Counted from the first letter of the stretch, positions 1 through 10,174 are shown. The stretch: DNA of 64,000 nucleotides from Flavipsychrobacter stenotrophus (GCF_002954265.1 NZ_PPSL01000005.1:344013-408012), one strand, 5' to 3'. Program-made: numbers and translations. The notes: generated by a model not told the origin, from the sequence alone.

Positions 1-136
1 GCCCGAAAACACACCTCAAAAACATATCCACAAAAAATCACCCCACCTTCCTCGTCCGCGTTTGTAACGCGGATGCACCGGCAGGGCGTTTGTAACGCCC
101 GAAAACACACCTCAAAAACATATCCACAAAAAATCA
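1..136. repeat. tandem REP-like double-hairpin repeat, copies 1-2
   Basis: A unit repeats with a period of 96 bases; bases 1-50 match 97-136. Each full unit holds two hairpins with the same loop TTTGTAA: TCCGCG/CGCGGA at 55-73, then GGGCG/CGCCC at about 85-99, followed by an A-rich tail. Further copies lie at 383-474 and, inverted, at 15351-15392. No gene is credible here. Confidence 0.75.
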
Positions 137-224
137 CTCCCCCCGAATGTCATTATAAGTGGACAATTGCTGGCGCCAAGCTCTTTGCAGATGACATTGG
201 TTTCAGGCAACCCGCCCAGGTTAG

Positions 225-275
225 TCTTTGCGAGGAACGAAGCAATCTCGCATCTGGATGTATTCGTTTTGTATT
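225..275 (+). repeat. interspersed repeat (GCGAGGAACGAAGCAATCTC family), copy 1
   Basis: Contains GCGAGGAACGAAGCAATCTC followed by a conserved tail TATTCGTTTTGTAT. The same unit recurs at 1008-1059 and inverted at 10175-10226. The core has imperfect dyad symmetry (TTGC...GCAA). From memory this core is a widespread intergenic repeat in Bacteroidota; that could not be checked here. Confidence 0.75.
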
Positions 276-382
276 AAATATTCTACGTATTGAAAAGAAT
301 ACATTTACAGAACTTGTCAATGGCAGCCGCGCCGAACCACGACATTCGGCATCGGGCCGGTTCTCTTTGAGACAATTTGCAC

Positions 383-474
383 CCTCGTCCGCGTTTGTAA
401 CGCGGATGCACCGGCAGGGCGTTTGTAACGTCGGAAAACACACCTCAAAAAACATATCCACAGAAAATCACCCC
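383..474 (+). repeat. REP-like double-hairpin repeat, copy 3
   Basis: Third copy of the TTTGTAA double-hairpin unit seen at 1-136. The first hairpin is intact. The right arm of the second carries one change (CGCC to CGTC), which weakens that stem. The A-rich tail is conserved with one substitution and one inserted base. Confidence 0.75.
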
Positions 475-634
475 ACTCAAACCCTTTACCACAGCACCAT
501 ACAGCCTACGCAGACGTACACTTTTGTGAATATCTTTATTTTAAAAATCCATTTTCCCATATTAATTTGCACTCGAATCAGGTGAAACCCTGTATACGCT
601 CTTTGACTTTATGAACCCAATCACCCCAACCCGC

Positions 635-658
635 AGGGGCTGAAGATCTTCAGCCCTG
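635..658. repeat. perfect 20-base palindrome
   Basis: GGGCTGAAGATCTTCAGCCC is a perfect palindrome centred on AGATCT. It has no T-tract, so it does not look like a terminator. It lies in gene-free DNA between other repeats. Confidence 0.6.
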
Positions 659-780
659 CATCTGGCATCCTCGTTTTCCTGAAATCCTTACCATCCTGCC
701 TGTCCCAACCGGAGGTCGGGAGTTCAAACAAGTGTGTAAACCTATTTAGGAACGAGACACAAACAAAAACTAGCAGAAAA

Positions 781-917
781 AGTGGCAGGAAGTGGCAGAG
801 AGTGGCAGAGAGTGGCAATTTGTTGAAATCCCTTATAGCCCATACCCACAAGGCATTTCAGACAAAAACCAAACTACAAAACTGCCACTTTTACGAAAAA
901 CTGCCACTTTTCAAAAA
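781..917. repeat. GTGGCAG tandem array facing inverted CTGCCAC pair
   Basis: Four tandem copies of AGTGGCAG-type units (781-817) are followed about 60 bases later by two copies of ACTGCCACTTTT (880-917), in inverted orientation. The two halves could pair as alternative hairpins or form a cluster of binding sites. Open reading frames across it have no recognisable product. Confidence 0.6.
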
Positions 918-1007
918 CGCCCAATACACCACCCCGGCGGGTCAATGCGAGGTGTTATTCGGGTAGCCCCGCAATCATAATCCAGTGACAGGTTGTAAAA
1001 GAGGTGG

Positions 1008-1059
1008 GTCATTGCGAGGAACGAAGCAATCTCACGTATGGACGTATTCGTTTTGTATA
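1008..1059 (+). repeat. interspersed repeat (GCGAGGAACGAAGCAATCTC family), copy 2
   Basis: Second copy of the unit at 225-275. In both places a sequence close to CATCGG(G/T)CCGGTTCTCTTTG follows about 100 bases downstream (near 350-370 and 1155-1175), so the two copies are part of a larger, more diverged composite repeat of about 150 bases. Confidence 0.7.
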
Positions 1060-1399
1060 CATGAAACCGCAAAACCACCCGCACTGGAAAAACCATTAGA
1101 AAAAGCAGAATAAAGTGCAAGTTTTTCGCCGATGTCGGTCTTCTGAGCAACAGCCATCGGTCCGGTTCTCTTTGTGACACGCAGTCAAACTCACATAATC
1201 GGGCACGATCGGGCATTCCAAATTCACATAAATATTTAATAGTGAACCACTTACCACTTTTCTATGCCCGATTATATTTTCATCTCCATCGGGCATACCC
1301 CCAATGACAACCCATACAAACAACAACACAAAATCTTCACCGCACTCAATAACAAATGAATTTGTAATTTAGTCCCTTAGTAAAAAGTCACTGTAACCC

Positions 1400-2182
1400 A
1401 TGCCCATTATTACTATATCCACACCATTTAATATAGACCTCGAATTCAAGGTCGCCACTTTCGGCAAGCGCGTGCTGGCATGGCTGGTAGATATACTCGT
1501 CATCTTTACCTACTACTACCTTACCATAGAATTCATCGTCCCGCTATTCCCCGATAACGACAAACTGAAATTCGTTCTCGAAATGGCATTATTCTCTTTA
1601 CCCGTACTCTCCTACCAGTTGGTATTCGAAATTCTGTTCAATGGCCAGACCATCGGCAAGCGGGTAGCAGGCATTAAGATCATCGACTCACAGGGTAAAG
1701 AACCTACCTGGGGGCAATATATCATACGTTTCGTACTCGGGCTGGGCAATTATTTCATATATATCATGCCCTTCCTCATCATGCAGGATCCCCGGCTCAT
1801 ATTTTCACTAATGTTCTTTTACATCCCCGATGTGATCACATTTATGGTCACTCCCCGCTCACAACGCGTAGGAGATCTTGCCGCAGGCACGGTAGTAATA
1901 GATGCGGGCTACAAGCCAAATATCAATGAAACGATATATAAAGAGATAGAAGTAACCAATTACACGCCACTCTTTCCACAGGTTATGCGCCTTACAGATA
2001 GAGATATAAACGGCATCCGCAATTTGCTAGATGTAAAGCGCGAACGCAAAGAAAACGACGATTATATGCTGAAAGTTGTCGCTAAGATCAAATCCGTCCT
2101 CAGCATAGACACCCACATCGGCGGCTACGATTTCTTAGAACAATTACTATACGATTACAACTACCTGGCAGGCAAAGGCTAG
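1400..2182 (+). CDS. RDD family membrane protein
   Basis: A 260-residue protein with an RDD domain over roughly residues 18-170: FGKRVLAWLVD opens the domain and GQTIGKRVAGIK precedes the second half, both with the family's conserved Arg and Asp. Three or four hydrophobic segments predict an inner-membrane protein. The last 80 residues are soluble and charged. Function of most RDD proteins is unresolved; transport-related roles have been proposed. It is preceded by 1.4 kb of repeat-rich DNA and followed by 338 bases before tatC, so it is probably transcribed alone. The family call is firm, the role is unknown. Confidence 0.85.
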   Translation: MPIITISTPFNIDLEFKVATFGKRVLAWLVDILVIFTYYYLTIEFIVPLFPDNDKLKFVLEMALFSLPVLSYQLVFEILFNGQTIGKRVAGIKIIDSQGKEPTWGQYIIRFVLGLGNYFIYIMPFLIMQDPRLIFSLMFFYIPDVITFMVTPRSQRVGDLAAGTVVIDAGYKPNINETIYKEIEVTNYTPLFPQVMRLTDRDINGIRNLLDVKRERKENDDYMLKVVAKIKSVLSIDTHIGGYDFLEQLLYDYNYLAGKG

Positions 2183-2520
2183 TTGCATCTAAACATTAAA
2201 ATAAACCTGAGGTATAGTAGACGAGATTTGTATCGCACACGCTCCTCCTTTTGAAGGAGGAGTACCCAACCATTTCGGCTTTTTCAGGCGAAATGACGGG
2301 GGGAGGTGGTTATCTGCATATCAGATGTATTTTAAAAACCAAGGTTATGAGTCCAGTAATTAAGTAATAACTAACCCTTTGCAGAGGGTTGCTGTGCTAC
2401 TATACCAATTAATATACCCACACTAAAGCACTTTGGGGTTTTGACTTTTCACTTTTAACTTATAATAACCATTCACTAACAATCGCATTTCCCTACCTTT
2501 GCGGTCCGTAATAAATAATT
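2183..2520. other. intergenic region with palindrome and tatC promoter
   Basis: This 338-base gap holds a perfect inverted repeat CTCCTCCTT/AAGGAGGAG at 2242-2263 and a Bacteroidota -7 box TACCTTTG at 2494-2501, about 20 bases before the tatC start. No convincing -33 TTG at the ideal spacing was seen. No gene is supported. Confidence 0.5.
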
Positions 2521-3372
2521 GTGAGCGTATTTAAAAAAACAGCAGAACCCGTTAATCCCAATGCCGAAATGGGCTTTTTAGACCATATCGAAGCATTACG
2601 TTGGCATATTGTGCGTTCGGCTGTCGTTATTGTCATCGCAGCTATTGCCGTATTTATCAAGATCGAATGGATATTCGATCGGGTAATTCTCGGGCCCGCC
2701 CACAACGATTTTGTCAGCTACAAGTGGTTCTGCGCACTCGGCAGATTTTTCCATTACGATTCTTTTTGCCTCAGCGATATTAAGATGGAGTTCCAGAATA
2801 CGGCCGTTACCGGCCAGTTCATGATGGGAATGTCCTCTTCAATGATGATCGGCTTTATTATCGCCTTCCCTTATGTACTTTGGGAACTATGGCGCTTTAT
2901 AAAGCCTGCCCTTAAAGACACCGAAGTAAGAGCTGCAAAGGGAATCGTATTCTGGTGCTCATTATTATTTTTCTCCGGTGTTATGTTCGCCTACTTCATC
3001 ATTGCGCCATATACCATCAACTTCTTCGGCAACTACCAGTTAAGCCCTAAGTTCAAAAACGTAATTACTATAGATAACTATTACGATACCATTAGTAACC
3101 TTACCCTGGCTCTGGGCCTGGTGTTCGAACTGCCAATGGTGGTGTATTTCCTCTCCCGCATTGGCATTCTTACGCCAACATTTATGCGCGAGAAAAGGAA
3201 ATATGCCGTACTCATATTATTCCTGTTGGCAGAGATCATTACCCCTCCCGATCTCTTTAGCTGCCTGCTGGTATTCTTCCCGCTATATGCCTTGTTCGAA
3301 ATATCCGTGTTCATCAGTGCGCGCGCTATGACAGCAAGACTCAATAAAAAAGCAACCGAAAACAACGACTAA
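2521..3372 (+). CDS. tatC: Sec-independent protein translocase TatC
   Basis: A 283-residue polytopic protein of the TatC family, the receptor component of the twin-arginine translocase that exports folded proteins. The conserved N-terminal motif appears as GFLDHIEALRWHIVRS (residues ~18-33), followed by six hydrophobic segments, with the family's FELP motif (VFELPMVVYFLS) near residue 205. The start codon is GTG, just after a TACCTTTG promoter box; an in-frame ATG lies further in but would cut into the motif region. The gene is followed after one base by rpiB, so the two are probably co-transcribed. tatA/tatB are not in the window. Confidence 0.95.
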   Translation: MSVFKKTAEPVNPNAEMGFLDHIEALRWHIVRSAVVIVIAAIAVFIKIEWIFDRVILGPAHNDFVSYKWFCALGRFFHYDSFCLSDIKMEFQNTAVTGQFMMGMSSSMMIGFIIAFPYVLWELWRFIKPALKDTEVRAAKGIVFWCSLLFFSGVMFAYFIIAPYTINFFGNYQLSPKFKNVITIDNYYDTISNLTLALGLVFELPMVVYFLSRIGILTPTFMREKRKYAVLILFLLAEIITPPDLFSCLLVFFPLYALFEISVFISARAMTARLNKKATENND

Positions 3373-3373
3373 T

Positions 3374-3820
3374 ATGCAAACTACTTTCGATCGTTCATTG
3401 CCCCTGGCTATAGGCTGCGACCACGCAGGTTTTGAATACAAGGAAGCTATCAAAAAAATGCTCACCGAAGCTGGTTGGCAGGTAGAAGACAAGGGTACCT
3501 ACAGTGCGGATAGCACCGACTACCCTGACTACGCTCACCCGGTAGCCAACATGATCGAAGAAGGTAAAGCTACAGGTGGCATACTTATCTGCGGTAGCGG
3601 TAATGGCATCTGCATGACTGCCAACAAACACCAGGGTATCCGTGCGGCACTTTGCTGGCTCGAAGAACTGGCATCATTGGCCCGTCAGCACAACAACGCT
3701 AACATCATTTGCTTACCGGCCCGCTATGTAAGCCTGGACCTGGCAGAAAAGATGGTCAATACTTTCCTTTCTACCGCCTTCGAAGGTGGCAGGCATGAAA
3801 AAAGAGTAGAGAAGATCTGA
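3374..3820 (+). CDS. rpiB: ribose-5-phosphate isomerase B
   Basis: A 148-residue RpiB/LacAB-family isomerase interconverting ribose 5-phosphate and ribulose 5-phosphate in the pentose phosphate pathway. IGCDHAGFEYKE near the N-terminus holds the substrate-binding Asp-His pair, and CGSGNGICMTANKHQGIRAA is the anion-binding loop with the catalytic Cys. Length is typical. It sits one base after tatC, implying a shared transcript, and converges with the NHL-repeat gene on the other strand with a 12-base gap; no clear terminator hairpin separates them. Confidence 0.95.
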   Translation: MQTTFDRSLPLAIGCDHAGFEYKEAIKKMLTEAGWQVEDKGTYSADSTDYPDYAHPVANMIEEGKATGGILICGSGNGICMTANKHQGIRAALCWLEELASLARQHNNANIICLPARYVSLDLAEKMVNTFLSTAFEGGRHEKRVEKI

Positions 3821-3832
3821 TTGATCAGTAAA

Positions 3833-6006
3833 TTATTTCGCTAAAAGGAATTGCGCCGTTCGGTTACCGGATGGCGTAATTAATTGAAGCACATAAGTAC
3901 CCATCGGCAACCCGGCAGGCAGGGTTAAAGACTCATTGATAACGCCTGTAGAAGTAGAAAAGGTTTGTGTTCCTACTCTACGGCCCACAACATCGTATAC
4001 AAGCACCTGCACATCGCCCGGCGTTTTACTGTAAGAAACAATATGCAACACACCGGTAGATGGATTAGGGTAAATACTTAGCGCCCCACTCATATCTGCA
4101 ACAGGCACCGGAAATTTGTAACGGGTATCTATCCTTCGTATACGATTGTTACCATAGTCAGCAAAATAAACCCTGCCTGAGTCATCAATTGACAACCCCA
4201 TAGGCCGCCACATGTAAGCCGCCGTGGCTGGGCCGCCATCACCAGAAAACCCGGTAGAGTCGCTACCTGCAATTGTTGTAAATATACCGTCCGCACTCAC
4301 TTTTCTTATATTGCTTCTAATGTCCGTAAAGTATATGTTTCCTACAGTATCTACCACTATCTTATTATTTACATTAGCCGTAAAATATGCTGCGGTTGCA
4401 GGCCCGCCAACACCCGGCACACCCACAATACCAGGACCTGCTATTGTAGAAATCGTACCGTCCGGAGCTACTTTCCTTATATCATGTGTTTCCAGAATAT
4501 ACAAATTGCCTGTCAGGTCGCAGGCTACACCCCAGGGTGCTACATGAGCGTTTATCGCCAGTCCGCCGTCGCCATTATCACCAGTTGTTACTCCATTACC
4601 CGCTACTGTTGTAATGATGCCGTTATTATCCACTTTCCTCACCCTGCCTTTATCAGCTATGAATAGATTCCCATCCTTATCTAATTTCAGCGACCTGAAT
4701 GTTCCCGCTAACCGCGCATCGGTTGCAGGCCCACCGTCTCCAGAGAAACCCATTGAATCCGAACCGGCATACTTAGATACTAAACCATTGGCAGCCACCT
4801 TCCATACCTTTCCAAATCCCATCATAAAGAGATCTCCGGTTTTACTGGCACACACGTCCCATGTGGATATGCCTGAGCTATAAGTGCTTATGACTCCGTC
4901 TTTATTCACTTTGCGTACCCTGGGGCCTCTACCTGCCATCTCGCTGATGAACATATTTCCAACCCCATCAAAAGTTACCGACGATGGGTTTTCAAGAACA
5001 GCATTCTCTGCCCTGCTGCCGTTACACAGAGTATTCAATGAAGGGTTAACAACGTTGTAGATCCTGCCCGACTCTATCTTATGAACAGAATAGTTATCAC
5101 AAATATAAATGACGCCATTGTGATCTGCCGCTATTCCTATTGCGCCTATGGCTACAGCCGTTGCAATAGCGCCATTAGAGCAAATATTCGTATCTCCTCC
5201 GGCAACTACAGTTACCGTGCCAGCGCCATTAATACTGAGTATCCTCTTGCTGGTGCTTACCAGGATATCATTGTTATCCCCCATATCTACACCATGTACA
5301 TACTCACCTGTTGCAGCGTGTATTGAGTCACAGGTTACAACTCCCAAAATATCCCGCTTGAATAAACCAAGGCCATTAACTGCAAATAGATTACCCATGG
5401 CATCAACACAAACATCTTCCGAATACACAGACATGACCGTACTGATCATTCCTGCACCATTTACTTTCCTTATCCTGCTGTTGCGGGTATCGGCAATAAA
5501 TATATTGTCATCCTTATCTATCGCTATGCCCCTGGGGCCGTTGAGCGTTGCAGTAATTGCCGGTATATTATCACCATTGTACCCAAACGTATCAGTACCG
5601 GCAAACCGCGACACGATACCTGCAGGCGACACCTTAAACACACAGTCAAGGCCAGCATCAGAAATGTACATGTTATTCTTGCTATCAAAAGCTACATCAG
5701 CAGGATATGCGAATGGCGTGGCCGTAGCTTGCCCACCCAGATCGGGCAACTCAAAAACTGACAATCCATTACCGACTACAGTACTAATGCGGCCTGCGGC
5801 ATCTATCTTTCTTATCCGCGCATGGTCTACATCTGAGATATACAGATCTCCATTGTGCCAGGTAACGCTGAAAGGACTTAACAAAGCACTATCCAGGGGA
5901 CCGCCATCACCCCCCCCCCGCCAGCCACGGTAGTGATGATCTGTGCGTGAGCAACGATGGAAACACAAATAAAGGCTAAAAGGGCAAATGTAGATTTTCT
6001 ATTCAT
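3833..6006 (-). CDS. secreted NHL-repeat protein with T9SS type A sorting domain (frame broken at poly-G)
   Basis: A series of NHL/SMP-30-like beta-propeller repeats (variants of RKVxxxGxIxTVAGxxxxGxxGDGG) fills about 600 residues. The protein ends in a T9SS type A sorting domain beginning LSIYPNPSTGVLHI and ending FLLAK. The uninterrupted frame starts only at 5968 with a sequence that is no leader. An ATG at 6006 opens a good signal peptide (MNRKSTFALLAFICVSIVAH, then AQ), but it is in another frame. The two frames meet at ten consecutive G (5910-5919, minus strand); eight or eleven would join them as TTVAGGGGGDGGPLD. So the gene is either phase-off, a pseudogene or affected by a sequencing error. 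Ligand unknown. Confidence 0.85.
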
Positions 6007-6240
6007 AGTAGCAGTAATTGACGGTTAATATCTGGTTCACAGACCTACCTGTGTATATAGACGTATAAATATGCCAATAACTTGGGCTGCACCAATAGAA
6101 TTTGAGAAACCCTCGCTACAACTACGAGTTATACACCCGGCGACTGCACGTTTTAGAGATGGTATGGGTAACCTTATGTTCACCACGGATGTCCCAGTTG
6201 AGGATTAGGTAGTATTATCTTTTGAGAAATGAAAGAAGAA

Positions 6241-7074
6241 TTACATAGGCACATCGATCCTGATCTGCTTGGAGTAGATCTTGCCTTTTTCGTCTTTACC
6301 ATCAATCTTCCACATAACGGAGCGGAGGGTAACAACGAGAGGTTTCTGATTAGCAGCACGTACATTCTTGCCAAGTACGGTCATCCATTCGTCGATCTTC
6401 TTCTTGCTCAAGTGACGCTGGCGGCCGGCTTTGGCTACTGCATTGCGAATATCATTGGCATCTGCATCTTCAAACTTCAGATCATTTTCGCCCAGGCCTT
6501 TTACGGGATAAGCACCATTACCGCCATTGACCTGTTGCCAAGGCGTGGTTACACTCAGGTCTTCTAAAGGTAGATTACCGTTTTTGCCTTTAAGCAAAAC
6601 TACTGACTGGTAGCGCTGAGAAACTTTAGCAACGTTACCGGTTGTGCGCATAACATTGCCATTTATGTTGCCACTTGTCCAGGTATAAACTGCGCCATTG
6701 GCATTCATTAGGTTGGGCTTACCGGCCTGTTTAGCATCAAGGCCAGGCAGCATAATTGTTACTTCTTTAAACTCTGCCTTTAAACCCGGTCCGGATGGGA
6801 TAGGTGCTGCGGCTGGCGGAGTGGCTATTGCAACTGCGGCTTTCTGCGGCGTATCTGCCTTTGGTTCTTCTTTAGCGGTATCAGGAGGTATATTAGAAGG
6901 TATCACCGGAGTGAGGTCGGTGACTAGGTCCTGAAGCCTTTGAGGATCGGACTCAGTTACAATTGTAGATGAGTCGCCCAGCTTAATGGGACCATGATTT
7001 TTAGTGGGCACATCTTTGCACGAAAAAATAAAAATACAACCGAACAACAGAAGATGTTTACTGCAGATATTCAT
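6241..7074 (-). CDS. lipoprotein of unknown function
   Basis: A 277-residue protein with a lipoprotein signal peptide (CIFIFSC lipobox, Cys at about residue 19). A Pro/Ala-rich linker of about 50 residues (~50-105) follows, then a globular C-terminal half ending in VTLRSVMWKIDGKDEKGKIY. I do not recognise the domain. It is separated by about 235 bases from the NHL gene downstream and by 370 bases from the divergent efflux operon, so it seems monocistronic. Lipidation is predicted from the leader only. Confidence 0.75.
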   Translation of the reverse strand: MNICSKHLLLFGCIFIFSCKDVPTKNHGPIKLGDSSTIVTESDPQRLQDLVTDLTPVIPSNIPPDTAKEEPKADTPQKAAVAIATPPAAAPIPSGPGLKAEFKEVTIMLPGLDAKQAGKPNLMNANGAVYTWTSGNINGNVMRTTGNVAKVSQRYQSVVLLKGKNGNLPLEDLSVTTPWQQVNGGNGAYPVKGLGENDLKFEDADANDIRNAVAKAGRQRHLSKKKIDEWMTVLGKNVRAANQKPLVVTLRSVMWKIDGKDEKGKIYSKQIRIDVPM

Positions 7075-7444
7075 TCACCCAATTTTACTTGCGAAAGTAA
7101 AAGATATAAGTGAATAATACAGTATTGTATGGGCTTAGGCGCGAAAATATTCAACAATAATAAAGGCAAACATCACGGTTGACGAAATTTCCCCGCAATA
7201 GTTTAAAGCGCATTTCTGCTCAAAGCACAAAATCTACAAATTATTGTTAAGATAAATACAAAGCAAATATGCATAACTTTATATAGTGTTGTAACAGTGG
7301 CAGATAAATATTAAAATGGGCGAACCTCAGTACGCATCAATAAAATCAATAAAAGTACCTACACGGATATAGATGGTATAGGTAACTTTGCACCTTGTTT
7401 TTATGCAGATAGTATAGAAACAGTAATTAACCGGATACTCACTC
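7075..7444. other. divergent intergenic region upstream of efflux operon
   Basis: A 370-base A+T-rich gap between the divergent lipoprotein and tolC-like genes. A TAACTTTG box at 7383-7390 is a fair -7 element for the efflux operon, but no TTG stands at the -33 position. No operator-like dyad or small gene was recognised. Confidence 0.35.
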
Positions 7445-8809
7445 ATGTTATACCGAACAACACTTTTTCTTTTACTGACATTCCTGCTCTGCAACAGTAC
7501 CCGGGCGCAGTTGAAAGGCTCTAATGATACCCGCCACCTACCCGGCAGTACTGATACAACCACATATAGCTACTCACTGGAGCAGTGCATTAGCTATGCA
7601 CTGAAGAACCAACCAGCGGTAAACCAGAGTCGTCTTGATGAGGAGATAGCACACGCTAACAGATCGATAGCACTGTCGGGCTGGCTGCCACAGGTAATCG
7701 GCGGGGCCAACCTGCAGCACTGGCTACAATTACCAACATCGTTCCTTCCTATTAATGGTGTGTCCACCCCGGTACATACAGGGGTAGCCAATACATCTAA
7801 TCCGAATATCGCCGCCACGTGGAATTTGTTCAGTAATGACGTACTCCTTGCAGCAAAAGCCGCCAATACCAACATAGACCTGGCCAGAGCAACTACAAGG
7901 GAAACGAGAATACAACTGGTTACAGATGTGAGCAAGGCATTTTATGATATCCTATTATCGGTGGAGCGCATTAATGTATATAAGGAAGATACAGCCAGGC
8001 TCAGGAAGAACCAGCAGGACGCCTACCACAGGTACGTAAGCGGCATATCTGATAAGGTAGATTATAAGCAGGCAACCATTTCACTGAACAACTCCATGTC
8101 TCAACTGAAGACAGCCAGCGAAGAAGTAAAAGGAAAGTATGCCGCACTGAAACGACTAATGGGCAGCCCCGCAGAGCAAAAGATAACCGTAAACTTTGAC
8201 ACAGCGGTGATGATGCAGGGCATATATACCGACACAGATGCTGTCTTACACATAGAACGACGGGTGGAATACCAGCAACTGCAACTAGTAAGGAAGATAC
8301 AGCATCTGAATACATCGTATTACAAAACCAATTTCATCCCTACCCTATCGGCATTTTACAACTATAACTACCAGTTTCAGAGTAAGCAATTTTCTGACCT
8401 CTACAATCAGGCATATCCTAACTCATACGTAGGCCTGCAGTTGAGTGTACCATTATTTACCGGTTTTAAACGACTGAACAACATTCATAAATCGAAATTA
8501 CAGGAAGAGCGTATAGACTGGGATGAGGTAAATCTGAAACTGGCGGTATACACAGAATACCAGACATCGCTGGCGGCCTACAAGAGTAACTTATACAACC
8601 TTAAAGCGCAGTCGGAAAACGTGGCAATGGCGCGGGAAGTGTACAACATAGTGAAGCTGCAATACTCAGAAGGTATAAAGGCTTACCTGGATGTGATAGT
8701 GGCAGAATCGGACCTGCAGGAATCGGAGATCAATTACCTCAATGCACTATTCCAGGTGTTGGGAAGTAAGGTGAACCTGGAGAAGGCAATGGGAGAGATT
8801 AATCCTTGA
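7445..8809 (+). CDS. TolC-family outer-membrane efflux protein
   Basis: A 454-residue outer-membrane factor with signal peptide (FLLLTFLLCNSTRAQ) and two TolC-type repeats. The family's opening motif is YSLEQCISYALKNQP, and long amphipathic helices with NLFSNDVLLAAKAAN and VPLFTGFKRLNNIHKSKLQ mark the repeat positions. It forms the outer-membrane channel of the tripartite RND pump encoded by this and the next two genes, all on the plus strand. A gap of about 125 bases separates it from the adaptor gene. Substrate cannot be read from sequence. Confidence 0.93.
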   Translation: MLYRTTLFLLLTFLLCNSTRAQLKGSNDTRHLPGSTDTTTYSYSLEQCISYALKNQPAVNQSRLDEEIAHANRSIALSGWLPQVIGGANLQHWLQLPTSFLPINGVSTPVHTGVANTSNPNIAATWNLFSNDVLLAAKAANTNIDLARATTRETRIQLVTDVSKAFYDILLSVERINVYKEDTARLRKNQQDAYHRYVSGISDKVDYKQATISLNNSMSQLKTASEEVKGKYAALKRLMGSPAEQKITVNFDTAVMMQGIYTDTDAVLHIERRVEYQQLQLVRKIQHLNTSYYKTNFIPTLSAFYNYNYQFQSKQFSDLYNQAYPNSYVGLQLSVPLFTGFKRLNNIHKSKLQEERIDWDEVNLKLAVYTEYQTSLAAYKSNLYNLKAQSENVAMAREVYNIVKLQYSEGIKAYLDVIVAESDLQESEINYLNALFQVLGSKVNLEKAMGEINP

Positions 8810-8934
8810 ATTTGACAATTCGGAAATGATGTTGACGTTGAGATCCGATCAGTACAGAAATGAATGCGGCAATGTCATGGAATGCGACAATGTGGTGGTG
8901 TCTAGATAATAATAAGGGCAATTATGATTGCGAA

Positions 8935-10116
8935 ATGATAAAAGAAATTAAGAAGATGAACAGGTCAGTTTTACATACAACAATATTTATAGCGGGAATG
9001 GCAGCCTTGGCAGCTTGTGGAGAGAAGAAGGCAGATGTACCTAATCCTGCTAACATACCGGTGCCGGTTAATATCTACGAAGTACATGCAGAAAAGGCGG
9101 TGTACTATGATATGTATCCGGGTACTGTAGTAGCGCTTAACCAGGTGGACCTCCGCTCGCAAACCGAAGGATATGTAACGGGTATCTTCTTTAAAGATGG
9201 TGACCATGTAACCAAAGGACAGAAACTGTACCAAATAGATGTGAGCAAATACCAGGCAACAGTAAGCCAGAGTAATTCGGCACTGATGGTTGCCAAATCG
9301 AACCTGGACCAGGCGCAGAAAGACGCCGACCGTTATACCTACCTTAATGAACACGATGCTGTAGCAAAGCAAACACTGGATCATGCAATGACCGCATTGC
9401 AGAATGCAAAGAACCAATATGCGGCAGCCAAACAAGATGTAGTAAAGACGCAGACAGACTTGAACTACTCTATTATCAAAGCACCATTTGATGGCACAAT
9501 AGGCATATCGCAGGTTAGGCAGGGAGCATCAGTATCGGCAGGATCTACTATTCTCAATACTATATCGACTAACGATCCTATGGCCGTGGATATACTGATC
9601 AATGAGAAGCAGATACCCCACTTTGTGAGCATGCAAAAACAAACTGTAAATAATGCAGATTCACTATTTACTTTATTGATGCCCGATAACAGTTTATACG
9701 GTGGTACAGGGCAGATAAGCCTAATAGACCGTGGTGTAAATGCACAAACAGGCAGCATAACTGTCCGTATTGCTTTCCCTAATAAGGGTGGCTTACTAAG
9801 AGCCGGCATGAGCAGCAAAGTAAGAGTGCGCAACCAGGACACCGCAATGCAGGTGATCATACCTAATAAGGCAGTAGTAGAACAGATGGGTGAGTACTTT
9901 GTATACGTAGCAAAAGACACGGTGATCAGGTCGGCAACAGACACTACAGTCAAAAAAGCAGAAGCACCAAGTCCACATGCAGTGCAACGCAAAGTGACAC
10001 TGGGTGTTGCAATAGCCGACAGGATAATAGTAAAAAGCGGACTGAACGAAGGCGACCGCGTAATAGTAGATGGCGTGCAGAAACTACATGACGGGTCGCT
10101 GATAAAGCAACCCTAG
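8935..10116 (+). CDS. RND efflux periplasmic adaptor (membrane fusion) lipoprotein
   Basis: Membrane-fusion protein of the HlyD/AcrA type bridging pump and channel. The frame is open from 8860, but the leader begins later: MNRSVLHTTIFIAGMAALAA then Cys, a lipobox (LAAC). ATG 8935 or 8956 is therefore the likely start; 8935 is given because it supplies a basic n-region. The lipoyl/barrel-sandwich half-motif VDLRSQTEGYVTGIFFKDGD and the second half APFDGTIGISQVRQGASV bracket a coiled-coil hairpin of about 90 residues. Standard beta-barrel and membrane-proximal domains follow. It lies between the channel and pump genes. Confidence 0.93.
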   Translation: MIKEIKKMNRSVLHTTIFIAGMAALAACGEKKADVPNPANIPVPVNIYEVHAEKAVYYDMYPGTVVALNQVDLRSQTEGYVTGIFFKDGDHVTKGQKLYQIDVSKYQATVSQSNSALMVAKSNLDQAQKDADRYTYLNEHDAVAKQTLDHAMTALQNAKNQYAAAKQDVVKTQTDLNYSIIKAPFDGTIGISQVRQGASVSAGSTILNTISTNDPMAVDILINEKQIPHFVSMQKQTVNNADSLFTLLMPDNSLYGGTGQISLIDRGVNAQTGSITVRIAFPNKGGLLRAGMSSKVRVRNQDTAMQVIIPNKAVVEQMGEYFVYVAKDTVIRSATDTTVKKAEAPSPHAVQRKVTLGVAIADRIIVKSGLNEGDRVIVDGVQKLHDGSLIKQP

Positions 10117-10174
10117 TATTATCTTACGATAATACTTACGCGACCCCGCCCTCATTTGCTTAGAAGGTTTATAA

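Noticed and set aside
153..461. Minus-strand open frame of 102 residues
   Set aside because: Runs over the same repeats; no family, and both strands are open here only because of the composition.
73..585. 170-residue open frame
   Set aside because: It is a read-through of palindromic repeats; the peptide repeats itself with the DNA repeat and has no domain.
781..917. CRISPR array
   Set aside because: Repeats are 8-12 bases with no spacers of constant length, and no cas gene is present.
5148..5933. 261-residue frame antisense to the NHL-repeat gene
   Set aside because: Low-complexity Ser/Thr/Pro/Leu product that mirrors the beta-propeller repeats of the true gene.
9465..9992. 175-residue frame antisense to the efflux adaptor
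   Set aside because: The adaptor frame has full family motifs; the antisense product has none.
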